Assembly (NCBI GenBank): GCA_020796225.1 | Contig: CM036765.1 | Location: forward strand, 38,654,066-38,718,065 | Direction: 5' to 3' | DNA length: 64,000 bases | Source of the DNA: Arion vulgaris | Lineage: Eukaryota > Mollusca > Gastropoda > Stylommatophora > Arionidae | Notes under the pieces: model-generated | What the model was told of the DNA's origin: nothing | What the model saw: the letters and a program-made list of their open reading frames with translations, nothing else | Databases searched by the model: none | Part shown: positions 12,219-23,072 of the stretch, one piece after another | How the letters are laid out: every line of letters starts with the position of its first letter | How positions within the stretch are numbered: the first letter of the stretch is position 1 | Position numbers and translations under genes: made by a program

Positions 12219-12470
12219 CTACAAATTCATTCGCAACAGAAGAAATTTTAGAATAATTAGAACAATTGTGGATATAATAACTAGTGATAAACAGATTAAT
12301 AAGTAACATTGATGTATGTATGTGTTTTCAAGATCATCGTTTGAAGGTAATTTGTAGTTAATTCCAGAGATATGCGAGCTATCCTCGGTTAAATCGATCG
12401 TATTGTTTTCTCTTGGCGTCTCTATTGCAAAGTCGACGCTGGTGTCAATCCTAGACCTGATTGGATACAT
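12219..12470 (-). CDS. orphan ORF with C-terminal membrane segment
   Basis: This is an 83-codon ORF: a hydrophilic stretch (RENNTIDLTEDSSHISG), then a strongly hydrophobic segment of about 25 residues (around CYLLICLSLVIISTIVLII), then a short basic end. That is the layout of a tail-anchored or single-pass peptide, or of a terminal exon. I found no upstream exon and no strong acceptor. It may be a chance ORF. Confidence 0.2.
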   Translation of the reverse strand: MYPIRSRIDTSVDFAIETPRENNTIDLTEDSSHISGINYKLPSNDDLENTYIHQCYLLICLSLVIISTIVLIILKFLLLRMNL

Positions 12471-12650
12471 AACAAGTACATAGGAGAAATGAAAAACATT
12501 GAAATATGCTTCTATTTATTCATACATTTGTCTATTCGTACATTTGTCTATTCCCCCATCTATACATCCAGTCATCTACCTAATGTCGGTATGTTTGTTT
12601 ATACACATCCAACTATAAACTCATACGGACAGCGGACTAAGGTAAAAATT

Positions 12651-12893
12651 GTAGGAAATAAGACCCCAAACCGTCTCGTGACTTCGCATTCCAGTATTAT
12701 TGTATATAGACTAATTCATTTTAAAATCAACACAATATGCTAAACAAGGTTATATTATATAACAAGTTAAGTTTAATAATAAGAAATATCAGTATTATTA
12801 AAATTTTTAATCAATAAATAACCATAGACTCATAGAATTGAGTAAAATTGCAAAAAAAAAAGCTTGCAGTGCTCTATCAAACATATACACAAC
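12651..12893 (-). repeat. inverted repeat arm (family F), left
   Basis: This segment is the reverse complement of 13925-14170 with moderate divergence. Shared blocks include acttcgcattcca, aataaccatagactcat and attgagtaaaattgca. A third copy, same strand as the right arm, is at 25925-26115. Confidence 0.75.
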
Positions 12894-13191
12894 CCAAAGC
12901 CCCCAATTCAAACTAGGTCAAGGTTTTCCCGGTCAGTTATGCGGTCCAATATTAGAGTTGGCTGTGGTTTATAATATATGATCAATATATTCTCTTCAAT
13001 TTTCAATTATTATTTATTCGCTGATTACTCTGTTAGCGACATTGAACTCAGTTGCTCTGCACTGCTGCTTATCTCTAACACTTCCTTGGTTGCTTGCAGT
13101 TCTATTTGCCTGTTTAGTGCTACAGGACAAATGTCATTGTCTATTGAAAGTTGTGAGAAATATAATGAATCGCATTTTAAGAACAATTGCT

Positions 13192-13445
13192 TTATCTTAT
13201 CTTATCTTATCTTATCTTACCCACATTTGCCGTGAAGCGTCGTGGGGAGAGTTAGTTTTCTATCTTGTGCCAGGCGTGTTGCGCTTGACGTTGTCAGTCC
13301 ATGCTTTCGCAGGGACTCTGAGATGTTATCTATCCATCGTGTTCTTGGCCTGCCTCGTGCTCTGCGCCCTGAGTGTCGATTATTGTAGGCACGTGATGGT
13401 AGTAAATGTGGTTCCATTCTCATTAGATGGCCGCACCACTTGATT
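13192..13445 (-). pseudogene. LINE C-terminal fragment with (GATAA)n tail
   Basis: On the minus strand the reading includes SGRRARGRPRTRWIDNI, the basic GRPRxRW box near the end of RTE/CR1-type ORFs, then a stop and a (GATAA)n tail (plus-strand ttatcttatcttatc at 13192-13217). The microsatellite tail marks the true 3' end. It lies between the two family F arms. Confidence 0.7.
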
Positions 13446-13924
13446 CTTTACTTCTCGATGTACTGTATGCATGGTATAGTACCAACGATGCTTCTGATAT
13501 TCTCGTTTCTCACTCTATCTCGCCTTGTAACGTTGACAGTTTTTCGTAGACATCTCATTTCACATGTTGTAATATTTCTTTCTTGTATCTTAGTCAGGAG
13601 CCATGTTTGGCACTGATAGCAATTGCTTTATGTGTGTAACAAATGACGCCCCTATCCATTACCATGATCGCTTTATCACACCTTGCTACACTTGCACATA
13701 TTTGTCTCCTCTCAATACTCATAGATCTGTCGATGCTGTTTCTAACTGTAAAATATGTATTCCAACTATTTCATTAATAATGTTGGTAGTATCCCTGGCG
13801 ACGAGACAGCGGCCATATTGGCAAAGACAAGCATCTGGCTACTACAGACCGTGGCCCCCGGCAATATATGACCGACTAACTTAGACGGGAAATTAAAAAT
13901 TCATGTTAAATGGAGGCTGGTTTT

Positions 13925-14170
13925 TGTATGTCTTTGATAGGACACTGTAAACTTTTTTTTAAAAACAATTTTACTCAATTTTATGCGTTCATGATTATTT
14001 ATTGATGAGAAATTTTAATAATACTGATATTCCTTATGTTTAAGCTTAATTTTTAACATAATATAACATTGATCTAGCATGTTATGTTGTTTTAAATATG
14101 AACTAGTCTATATACAACAATTGGAATGCGAGAATCACACGGCAGTTGTGATCTTATTTCCTAAAATTTT
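13925..14170 (+). repeat. inverted repeat arm (family F), right
   Basis: Counterpart of 12651-12893. Together the arms span about 1.5 kb with a spacer of roughly 1 kb. This looks like a foldback-type element or two opposed insertions. No clear target duplication was found. Confidence 0.7.
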
Positions 14171-14199
14171 TTCGCTGAACCCGCCTGCCGTATGTTATC

Positions 14200-14760
14200 G
14201 GAGGTCACGTACAGACATACACCAGTACGACAAATAAGAAGGCGAAAGCACGGATAACAATGGTTCACAAATACAAATGGGCAAGAGATCACGGGGGTCA
14301 ACAAACAAACGGTGTCTACTACAAACTAAATAGAGAAGAACAGGTCGTAATCTGGGCACGTACTGGGCACAGTAAGTTGAGGTACAGGGTGTTCAAGATA
14401 ATTGCAGCCCCATTGACAATTCGAAAGTTGCCAGGTACAAATTGAGTTGTTTTTATTTACTATTTAAACCGGTTCTGACTAGCTCGTCCTACGTCACATT
14501 TGTTCATCGCCCCTTCCCGCACTACAATTACACACCGTCACACAACCTTGACATATACTACGTCATAACTGAACCTTCTCATTTCCATACATATATGCCA
14601 GATTAGCTCCATTCATAGGCTGCTTTTAAGTTGAACACCCTGTATTATCTATCTAGCAGTGCGAGATAAGCCAAACTGAGATATGCATATGTGGCACTAG
14701 CAAATTGACAGAGACACACATCCTGCAAGAGTGTATACAAGTCGATGTCTGAAATCTTTA
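14200..14760 (+). pseudogene. LINE C-terminal fragment split by a MITE
   Basis: Before the MITE the frame reads NREEQVVIWARTGHSKLRY. After it the text resumes with QTEICICGTSKLTETHILQE, which is the Cys/His-containing tail that follows the RNase H domain in Jockey-like LINEs. The interruption is exactly the mariner-type MITE at 14385-14642, with TA duplicated. Confidence 0.7.
14385..14642. mobile_element. 258-bp mariner-type MITE, copy 2
   Basis: Same length and nearly the same sequence as 10033-10290. It starts CAGGGTGTTCAAGATAATTG; the right end is slightly decayed (cttttaagttgaacaccctg). TA lies on both sides. It is inserted in a LINE fragment. Confidence 0.9.
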
Positions 14761-15040
14761 AAAGAAGATTATAATGCCTAGTTCTTGCTTAGTGTATTCT
14801 GAAAAGCATTTGATATATTCTCTAATTCATTGCATGATGTAAATACAAAGTACAGATATTTAAATAGTAAAGCGTAGAAACGGTGTAGCAACAATAAACG
14901 CAACAAACAAATACATAGAACTATCACTTGGTCACATGCTATGATTCGTATGAGTCTCGTTCTCTGGTCAATCCTGAAAAAGCGGGTATGTTGTGGTGTT
15001 CGTTGAATAATCACATAGTCAAGGCTGATTACCCCGTGTA

Positions 15041-15991
15041 ATGTTTGATGAGCATACTATCCAGCTTAGAGACAGGCTGCGCTATCTTGGAATAACCTTT
15101 GATCGTAGTCTATCTTTCAAACACCATGTTGAACAGACGATACAACGTTGCAAACGTTATCTTGCGGCTCTCAAAGTTATGGTAGCCGCACGCCTTGAGC
15201 AAAGACTACTTGTCCTTTTGTTCGATCGACTGGTTATGTCAGTGGTAGATTACGGACTCGGAATTCTTACAATATCAAGATCACAATGTGAACGACTCGA
15301 ACGGGTTCAGAATGAAGGTATGCGTATAGTTCTGGGCGGCACTAGAGATACCCGCATTGTGAAGATGCGATATATGCTTGGCCTTCTGTCACTACACTTT
15401 CGTCATGCAATCGCCCAAACCAAGGCATGTATGCGGGTTACTGCGAATAAGAGACACCCACTACATATGAACACAAATGAAGTTAAGGGCACGAGAATCA
15501 AGCGTGGCATGTCATGGATGGCCCAGGCTGAGAGAACAATTGGCCAGGTGACTACGGTTGCAACCCTACCAAAAGGGAAAGAATGGATCCCAACAGATGG
15601 TAGCATGATCAACTATCTCAACGTTACCATTACTCTTGGAAGAGAATGTAGAGATTGGGGCAACATGAAGGCTGATCTCGCAGTTAAACAGCTGATATAA
15701 GATCATGCAAGGGATGATGATGTTGTTGTATATACCGATGAGTCGGTTCAACGTGGTGAGAAGTCCGGCTGGGGTTTCTTGGCTAATGCGCATGGAAGGG
15801 TTGTTGCAGAGCGAAGTGGGGCATACAGGACAACTACTTCTAGTATGAGGATGGAGGTTGAGGCCGTTACTGCTGCCCTCCATTGGATCTCTGGGACTTC
15901 ATTTACTGGGGCCGTTGTTGTATCTGACTCTCAGTCGATGCTTCACAAGATCTAGAAGGGCAGGTTTCGGTATGAGTGGATGTCGTCTATA
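15041..15991 (+). pseudogene. RNase H-bearing LINE, 5' half of a split copy
   Basis: The ORF 15041..15700 covers the post-RT (thumb/connection) region (RDRLRYLGITFDRSLSFKHH). After an in-frame TAA the same frame enters an RNase H domain: acidic residue in VVVYTDESV, E in RMEVEAVTAALHW, D in VVVSDSQSM. A TAG follows at about 15953. The reading stops abruptly at RYEWMSSI and resumes at 21769. This is an I/Jockey-like non-LTR element with RNase H, inactive through stops, truncation and insertion. Confidence 0.85.
15979..15991. repeat. target-site duplication, left (Penelope insertion)
   Basis: gatgtcgtctata here matches gatgtcatctata at 21769-21781, one mismatch in 13. The pair frames the Penelope compound and restores the RNase H reading frame of the host LINE. 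Confidence 0.85.
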
Positions 15992-16359
15992 TTCACAATA
16001 TATATATATGAGACTGCAGTAAAACTATTTGATTGGCAAAACACGTAATCACAAAGTACTGTAGTTTTACAAATTACGAAAACAATGACAAAATACAGCA
16101 AAGTTTCGATCAACAATGCCTTTATCAAGCAAACGAACAACAGGAGTGACAAATTTAAAAAAAAAAATGGACGAGCAAATACAAACGTTTCTAATGAAAA
16201 TCTGGGAATCAAAACGAATAACGAAATAATTGTAACACAAAAACACACATAAAAATAGAAATAGAGCGGAAGAGAAAAAATGAAAAGTCTAGTAAATATA
16301 TAACTTGAATACATGCAACATATACCCATATAGATTACAAGGCATGGGAAGAGAAAGTA
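15992..16359 (-). mobile_element. Penelope-like element A, 3' non-coding region
   Basis: AT-rich region downstream of the endonuclease on the minus strand. It matches, with divergence, the 3' region of element B (21462-21768), including the gcttgataaaggc ... gatcgaaac motif. Confidence 0.8.
16101..16130 (-). ncRNA. degraded hammerhead-ribozyme-like motif (A)
   Basis: On the minus strand: gcttgataaaggc, loop, gatcgaaact. A TGATAAA segment, a short hairpin and GAAA occur in the order of the hammerhead core (CUGAnGA, stem II, GAAA). Penelope-like elements are known to carry hammerhead motifs in their terminal regions. The core differs from consensus (the catalytic G8 position reads A), so activity is doubtful. 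Confidence 0.45.
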
Positions 16360-17456
16360 CTAAGAAGCATAGGATTGTAATACGTTGAGCCCACGTGGTC
16401 GCAAGGTACCATACAAAGAAATCAACCGATTCTCCAGAGCAAATCGACTGCGATCATCCGAGGAACATGATCGGATGGCTGTGACCTGGACATTGTGAGC
16501 TCCTAAATGGCCAGTATAATTGAAATGGGTGGCTACAGGTGTCACAGAGCATTGGCGTATGTCGCGCAAGTGTTGGACGAATCGGTCACTGAGCCTCTTG
16601 CCTGTCTCACCGATATAAGTCTTGTTACACCGCTTACAGATAATGGCATAGATACGATTACGGGACTCGCATGTGAAACCATCGTCAATAACAAACGTGG
16701 CTAAAGGAAAAGATACAGTACGCGTCTGTATCACATAAGCACACGTGTTGCAACGCCGACGGCCACACTGGACAGTGCCAAAATGAGTCTGGATATTGGA
16801 CTTAGGGTGACTGTGTTCCAACATATCCTTAAGACTTCTGTCCCGTCTGTAAGCCACCAAAGAATAGTTGGGGAAGACAGAACGGGTCTCAGGATCTGAC
16901 TTAATGATAGACAGATGACGGAATAAAACATTTTTCACCAGTGAACTATGGGGGTGGAAAGTTAAGATAAGTTTTACTCTGTCAGAGTTAGTAGTCCTAT
17001 GCTGGCAGGTAAGGGCCTGCTGGCGAGTGATTTTCTGAACTCGATGCATAGCCGAGACAAGCACCCTCTCCGGGTATAGGCGCCTGCAAAAGAAATCAAG
17101 AATCTCGCGAGCTCTCTCAAGAAAATCATCGTCCTAGCTACAAAGGCGACGAAGGCGCAAGAGCTGCGAGAATGGCAAAATGTCACGACAAGCCCGGGGA
17201 TGGGAAGAAGTATAAAGGAGAAAACTACGTGCATCAGTAGGATTGTAATATACTGATGTAGTGATAGTTGATAGGCGTATGGTGATAGTAATGTCAAGAA
17301 AGTTGACACAAGTAGTGGAGATGTGAGAAGTAAAACGAATAGAAGGGTCGAAAACATTAATGAAATTAATGAAGCGTGACAAATCGGTTTCAGGCATATA
17401 AGTAATGCCAATACAGTCATCAATATATCTGTGATAGACAGACGGACGGGGACCAT
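16360..17456 (-). pseudogene. Penelope-like element A: RT C-terminus and GIY-YIG endonuclease
   Basis: Read on the minus strand from 17456: the RT motif C (YIDDCIGITY), thumb (FINVFDPSIRF ... FLDITIT), then SQLLRLRRLCS and one in-frame TAG at 17134-17136 where copy B has Glu. The uninterrupted 234-codon ORF 17064..16360 follows. It has a Cys-rich linker (CGRRRCNTC), then a GIY-YIG domain: IYAIICKRC and TYIGETG for the two signature strands, R in KRLSDRFVQH, and E in LENRLISLYG. This RT plus GIY-YIG order is diagnostic of Penelope-like retroelements. The RT is split by the hAT element. Confidence 0.92.
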
Positions 17457-18303
17457 CAGGGGCAGCTCGTCATTAAGGGTCAGTGGGGCCAGGCCCCACC
17501 AAAATATTGAGTAACGTGTACTTATTATTTCAGACATTATTTGTTTATAATTATTACTTTCAACAGGATACTGATTAGCTTTGAAAGTTGATATATAGCC
17601 CAAAATATACACACATTCTGAATTCTAAAATTCAACATATTTTTCCTCCAATTAGTATACACCCATGGTCATTAGGGACCAGTAAGAACATGCCTACCAA
17701 AACAAAATAATTAACGTAAAAATATTAAAATATAAAGTATTATTTAAAAAAATTTTTTGTTCGTAATTATTATTGTTAACTTGACACTAATTAGCTTTGA
17801 AAGTTGAATATTTAACACTAAAATATAAATATTATATCATAATAATATAACAATCATAATAATATATAAATATTATTATTTAAAAACTATTATATATATA
17901 CGGTTTCAAATGTGGCTTCTCTATATAACGTATCAGTGCACCATGTTTTATGGGCTCGTTTTAAAATTCTCTACTGACGATGTAACATAGCGACCTCTGA
18001 CCTTTGACTGCTACCTTTAATAATAATTGCCAAAACCATTTTATTCACCGAAAGCTGAGTTCCTACGCTATCAACCAATTAACAGTTAAACGACGACTCT
18101 TGATTAAATAGTACTTTGTATAATTATCGATTTAATCAAAAATTATATATAAAATAGTAGAAAAGAATATGCATTAATAGAAATATGTAACTAACTATTA
18201 TTATAATCGTTAACGGTAATCGTCCGTTTTGTATTCAATATACAAATGTCTTCTACAGCGTACACTGTTTACGGTTGACAAGCTGTGACCTACTTTTGAA
18301 GTT

Positions 18304-18580
18304 GTGGCTTACTCGAAATTCAAAACGAATCAAGTGGATTATTTATTACAAAATCCGTTTCCTTCGTTAAAGATAGAAGAAAAGCTTGAAATTAAACGGC
18401 CAGGTACACATCAGCCAAATAGCTTTGTATATGTGAAACAAGATGGCAAGAAAAAGAGGACTTTCAATAATAAGTGGTTTAGTAAAAATCGTGGTTAACT
18501 GTCAGTGAAGAAAAGCAAAGTTTTTGTTGTTTTTATTGTTTGCTATTTCATGGTGAAGGACTGTGGTCAACGGTAGGTTG
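18304..18580 (+). pseudogene. hAT transposase N-terminus with TTF-type zinc finger
   Basis: The frame 18304..18498 (NPFPSLKIEEKLEIKRPG ... RTFNNKWFSKNRG) continues after a one-base shift as WLTVSEEKQSFCCFYCLLF, then HGEGLWS. The conserved FxxxWF and CFYC context is that of the TTF-type zinc finger at the start of ZMYM-like hAT transposases. A possible splice donor (acg|gtaggt) follows. The catalytic domain is absent. Confidence 0.75.
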
Positions 18581-18894
18581 TAAGGATCTCTTTTGTACCT
18601 TAGTTATATGGTATATATTTTAGTTGTTGTTGAACACCAGGAATTATGAGTTTTCACCATTTTGCCTATAGTGCGTGGGGGAGAGTGCCCGGCTTTCTTG
18701 CAATGAGAGCTGGCAATTATGGTTGACAATTGATTCAGGAGGAGAGTATACGCTTACACGTGACTCGCACGTTGTTACTTCTTACATTTGCTTTGCATTT
18801 ATGAAACTTTTTTCATTAGACATCGGCAGAAGATGCGTGCATTCACTAGTATTTAGGACCCAGTAGGCGTGTCTGCGTTTGCTTTATTACCTAT

Positions 18895-19040
18895 ACCAGA
18901 GTAGCTCTCTCTCGATCCTTACCCATTTAGCCAGACATGATTTTTTGTATATTTCCAGGGTCACCACGAGGAGGTGGAGTAGGGTCTTGATCAGTGCCAG
19001 CTCACTTACCCTGACGTAACGTTGTCCCGTTTGTTATTTG
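18895..19040 (+). repeat. family C 3' block, inside the hAT element
   Basis: The block accagagtagctctctctcg ... gggtcaccacgaggaggtgg ... gccagctcacttaccctgac matches the 3' end of composite repeat C (7285-7365, 27020-27150). Confidence 0.7.
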
Positions 19041-19193
19041 TGCATTCGGTGCCAAATCATTATAGTAAAGGGGGAATAACTTCGGAATAGACAAATAATA
19101 GTAAATACTAAAATATAAACCTAGCCTAAAAACCATGATTTTCCGAAATTTTTGTCTGGCCCCACCACCAAAAATGACCACGAGCCGCCACTG

Positions 19194-20620
19194 GGGCCAT
19201 CATATGTAGTCCATACTAGGTGTTCAAGATAACCCATGAATAGACAAGCATAACTAGGTCCCATTTTAGTACCCACGGCAACCCCACTGATCTGCTCAAA
19301 GAATTGGTCATTAAACTGGAAGGAGTTAAGAGTGAGAACTAGTTCCGCAAGACGAAGGAGAGCAGAAGTTGAAACAAGTGGATTAGTTCTCCTATTGAGA
19401 AGGAATTTGAGAGCTTTAATGCCGTCAGGATGAGGTATAGAAGTGTACAATGAACACACATCAAGGAGGAAGAGACGGTAGATTCTCTCGGGTAGCAACT
19501 CAATAGAAGAAAAGACAGACAAAGCGTGGTTCGTATCTTTCAAAAATGACGGGAGTGTGGTGGCTGTGGGATTAAGGATACTATCAAGGAATTCGGAGAT
19601 GTGTTCCGTAGGGCAAGAGCAAGCAGAAACGATAGGCCTGCCAGGATTGTGGAGTTTATGAATTTTGTGGAGCATATAAAAGACGGGTTTGCCCAAACAG
19701 CTATCGATCACACAGAGTGATGATGCACTAGTAGGAAGGTCGTTCGTGGTAATTAAGTTCTTAATGATCACACGAACCTTATTATTATTAGACAGAGTGA
19801 CATCAGTAGGGCTGGTTTTATAAAACTGAGTGTCACGCAGTTGGTTAAGACCTTCCTGAAGGTAAAGATCTTTGCTCCCGACGACTATAGCTCCACCTTT
19901 GTCGACGAGTTTGATAACAATGTCATGACGTCGACGGAGGTGTGATAGAGCACGAAACTCCGACGGTGATATGTTAGACTGCCATAGGTGTTTGGGGTGG
20001 AGCAATCCAATATCATGTATAGTATTCTTGATGTAGAGATCAAGAGCGTTAGAGGCACCAGGTTTGGGTGTCCAGTCATGTTTACGAGTAGAAAACTTAG
20101 AAAGCATACTCGTGTCAGGACATTGGTCAGTGTCAACCTGGTTCTGAAAGTGAAATTTCAATCGCAAGCCACGGTGAAAACGATTCACATCTTGAAGAGT
20201 TGAGTAGAGATCAATGGTGGGTCGGAGAGGAACAAACTTAAGACCCTTACTTAAAACAGATCTCTCGTTGTCGGATAATGGAAGGTCTGGAGGAATACAA
20301 ACCACATGTGTGGGAGGAGAAGATCGTAGTGAACAAGTGGGAGGAGTGGTAAAGGTACAGGGCGAAGAAGGTTCAGTTTTGTTGGTGATGGGTGCAAGGC
20401 AATGCATACAGTTGTCTATTAAGAACATGGATAATGAAACGAATAAGGGAGTAAAGGAGCATATTGTTAGAAGTGAGAAGTCGTAGACGCTGAAGAAGTT
20501 GGGACTAGGAGGAGTCTAAGTCAGACAGGAGATGTGTATAATTAGCAGCAATACAACGCATTCGCTGTAGAACAAACTTAGCTTCTAACTGTTGTAACAT
20601 GCGCTGCTCCCTAGGGTATA
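19194..20620 (-). pseudogene. Penelope-like element A: RT N-terminal part
   Basis: On the minus strand, from about 20428 to 19200, an open frame carries the Penelope RT N-terminal region and finger/palm motifs: KGLKFVPLRP, KLVDKGGAIVV, KPVFYMLHKIHK, motif A LLDVCSLYTSIP and motif B GVAVGTKMGPSYACLFMG. It stops at the hAT insertion; motif C lies beyond it at 17456. The more 5' stretch 20620-20430 has stops. Element B joins in the opposite orientation at about 20621, the inverted 5'-truncated arrangement common for this class. Confidence 0.92.
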
Positions 20621-21768
20621 ATGGTTTCTCCTTTATACTTCTTCCCATCCCCGGGCTTGTCGTGACTCTTTGCCATTCTCGCAGCTCTTGCGCCTTCGTC
20701 GCCTTTGTAGCGAGGACGATGATTTTCTTGAGAGAGCTCGCGAGATTCTTGATTTCTTTCGCAGGCGCCTATACCCGGAGAGGGTGCTTGTCTCGGCTAT
20801 GCATCGAGTTCAGAAAATCACTCGCCAGCAGGCCCTTACCAGCCAGCATAGGACTACTAACTCTGACAGAATAAAACTTATCTTAACTTTCCACCCCCAT
20901 AGTTCACTGGTGAAAATGTTTTATTCCGTCATCTGTCTATCCTTAAGTCAGATCCTGAGACCCGTTCTGTCTTCCCCAACTATCCTTTGGTGGCTTACAG
21001 ACGGGACAGAAGTCTTAAGGATATGTTGGTACACAGTCACCCTAAGTCCAATATCGACTCATTTTGGCACTGTCCAGTGTGGCCGTCGGTGTTGAAACAC
21101 GTGTGCTTATGTGATACAGACGCGTACTGTATCTTTTCCTTTAGCCACGTTTGTTATTGACGATGGTTTCACATGCGAGTCCCGTAATCTTATCTATGCC
21201 ATTATCTGTAAGCGGTGTAACAAGACTTATATCGGTGAGACAGGCAAGAGGCTCAGTGACCGATTCGTCCAACACTTGCGCGACATACGCCAATGCTCTG
21301 TGACACATGTAGCCGCCCATTTCAATGATACTTTAGGAGCTCACGATGTCCAGGTCACAGCCATCCGATCATGTTCCTCGGATGATCGCAGTCGATTTGC
21401 TCTGGAGAATCGGTTGATTTCTTTGTATGGTACCTTGCGACCACGTGGGCTCAACGTATAACATACTTATGCTTCTTAGTACTTTCTCTTCTAATGCCTT
21501 GTAATCTATATGGGTATATGTTGCATGTATTCATGTATTATATATTTACTAGATTTTTCATTGTTTCTCTTCCGTTCTATTTCTAATTTTTATGTGTGTT
21601 TTTTGTGTTATATTTATTTCGTTATTCGTTTTTAATCCCATATTTTCATTAGAAACGTTTGTATTTGGTCGTCCATTTTTTTTTAAAATTTGTCACTCCT
21701 GTTGTTCGTTTGCTTGATAAAGGCCTTGTTGGTCGAAACGTTGCTGTATTTTGTCATTGTTTTTGTAA
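20621..21768 (+). pseudogene. Penelope-like element B, 5'-truncated inverted copy
   Basis: It starts in the RT thumb (sequence equal to the minus strand near 17220) and runs through SQLLRLRRLCSEDDDF, the linker and the GIY-YIG domain (ORF 21111..21461: IYAIICKRC, TYIGETG, RFVQH, ALENRLISLYG) to the 3' region. At least two frameshifts separate the pieces (around 20930 and 21090), and HFNDTLGAH lacks residues present in A. A and B abut head to head as one insertion between the 13-bp duplications. Confidence 0.9.
21706..21742 (+). ncRNA. degraded hammerhead-ribozyme-like motif (B)
   Basis: gcttgataaaggcc, loop ttgtt, ggtcgaaacg. The GGCC/GGTC arms can pair as stem II and GAAA is intact, but the first core box reads TTGATAA rather than CTGATGA. 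Same position in the element as the motifs at 16101-16130 and 62205-62240. Confidence 0.5.
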
Positions 21769-22175
21769 GATGTCATCTATAGAAGTTTCTAACCTCCATA
21801 GTCTTTCGTGGATATATTGTCCTGGGCATGCGGGGGTTTACGGTAATGAGAGAGCGGACAGGTTTGCATCAACAGCATCGATTGTTGGGGAGTTGAAGAT
21901 GGATAAGGGAATATTCTTCGGTCTCTTCGCGACTGTCTGTTGGATGAGGACACTAAAATAGATATTGCATCGATCAAGCGATTTAGGCAGTTTGGATTTA
22001 CCCTTTGCACAAATCGAACTGGACGCCTGAGAGGCAGAGTGACAGGTGTGTTTAATCAGCGAGCCACGGGAACCATCAGTATGCATACTCTTCGATATCT
22101 GCTGGGTGAGATTGAGCACCTATGGGTCTGTCCGAAGTGCAATGACGTCAGTTTAGTAACCAATAACCAATAACT
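21769..22175 (+). pseudogene. RNase H-bearing LINE, 3' half of the split copy
   Basis: Continues the RNase H domain: [20 protein letters not shown] carries the later His and the last catalytic Asp. After a frameshift near 21920-21950 come KIDIASIKRFRQFG, TISMHTLRYLL and EHLWVCPKCNDVS, the Cys-containing terminus. It ends with a short taaccaataaccaataac tail (22156-22174). The same 3' end recurs at 27228 (minus), 53085-53345 and 56640-56775, which defines the family by its TAACCAA tail. Confidence 0.88.
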
Positions 22176-22441
22176 ATAAATCGTATGTTGCTTTCATATC
22201 TGTGTATCTCCGTATAATAACCCGGACATACACAAAATTTGAAAGTCAAAATATGCTGTACATAGTTGATAAGCTGACCTATTTTATTTAGGGGCTGCCA
22301 CTCCCACAGTTAATAGCTACCTCGGAAAGACAAACTCTAAAAATAAGTCATGACACTCCCGTAAGTCATGTTATAATTTCCTGCGATTTTAAACTGTTCA
22401 ATCAGTTGCAATCGATGCAACAGCTCAGGATAGAAAACTTA

Positions 22442-22736
22442 AACTCATTTTGGCACTGTCCAGTGTGGCCGTCGGCGTTGCAACACGTGTGCTTATGTGA
22501 TACAGACGCGTACTGTATCTTTTCCTTTAGCCACGTTTGTTATTGACGATGGTTTCACATGCGAGTCCCGTAATCTTATCTATGCCATTATCTGTAAGCG
22601 GTGTAACAAGACTTATATCGGCGAGACAGGCAAGAGGCTCAGTGACCGATTCGCCCAACACTTGCGCGACATATTTCAATGCTCTGTGACCCCTGTAGTC
22701 ACCCATTTCAATTATACTGGCAATTTAGAAGCTTCA
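22442..22736 (+). pseudogene. Penelope-like endonuclease fragment (C)
   Basis: A 295-bp piece identical in layout to the GIY-YIG region of elements A and B (IYAIICKRC, TYIGETG, RFAQHLRDI), cut off on both sides. It ends abruptly at ggcaatttagaagct. Confidence 0.9.
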
Positions 22737-22739
22737 CGG

Positions 22740-22985
22740 CACATGTGGATTCAAAAAAGCCCAAAGGCGAAGAATTGGTTGTATTGCACAGAGGTTTCTC
22801 ATAAGGCTCCGTCCCTGTCGAGAGCATTGCACGAATTACGAATTTGTTGCTCCGGTAACAATCCTAGCGATCTCATGACAAAAAACTGCACATGTGTTTC
22901 GGTTCGGATTGGAACCCACAACCTTCAGTACGACAGGCAAACGACGTAACCACTTTGTCATTGAGACCCCCACCTGTGGATAAGA
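22740..22985 (-). mobile_element. tRNA-derived SINE, family 3
   Basis: The minus strand starts gtgggggtctcaatgacaaa gtggtta (A-box-like), with the B-box-like gtgggttccaatcc. The body holds taggattgtta ccgg. Related copies: 47085-47290 and, partial, 30396-30540. Confidence 0.65.
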
Positions 22986-23072
22986 CAAGACAACCAGTTC
23001 TGTTCAAGATTACGTATTGGAAGTTACATGTGTAATTGTTGCAATAATAACGTTAATTTATAACTGATAACA

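Larger units (their letters stand above)
17457..19193 (+). mobile_element. 1.74-kb hAT element inside the Penelope RT
   Basis: The ends start CAGGGGCAGCTCGTCATTAA (left) and CAGTGGCGGCTCGTGG (right, reverse complement), matching the 151-bp MITE at 6533-6683. Imperfect 8-bp flanks are gggaccat on the left and ggggccat on the right if the terminal G is shared. Joining the flanks restores the RT reading from YLEHLVWTTYDGP to RPSVYHRYIDD. Internally deleted: only the start of a transposase remains. Confidence 0.9.

Noticed and set aside
16974..17612. 212-codon minus ORF
   Set aside because: It overlaps the Penelope RT in another frame and runs into the hAT element; the correct frame has recognisable RT and GIY-YIG motifs.
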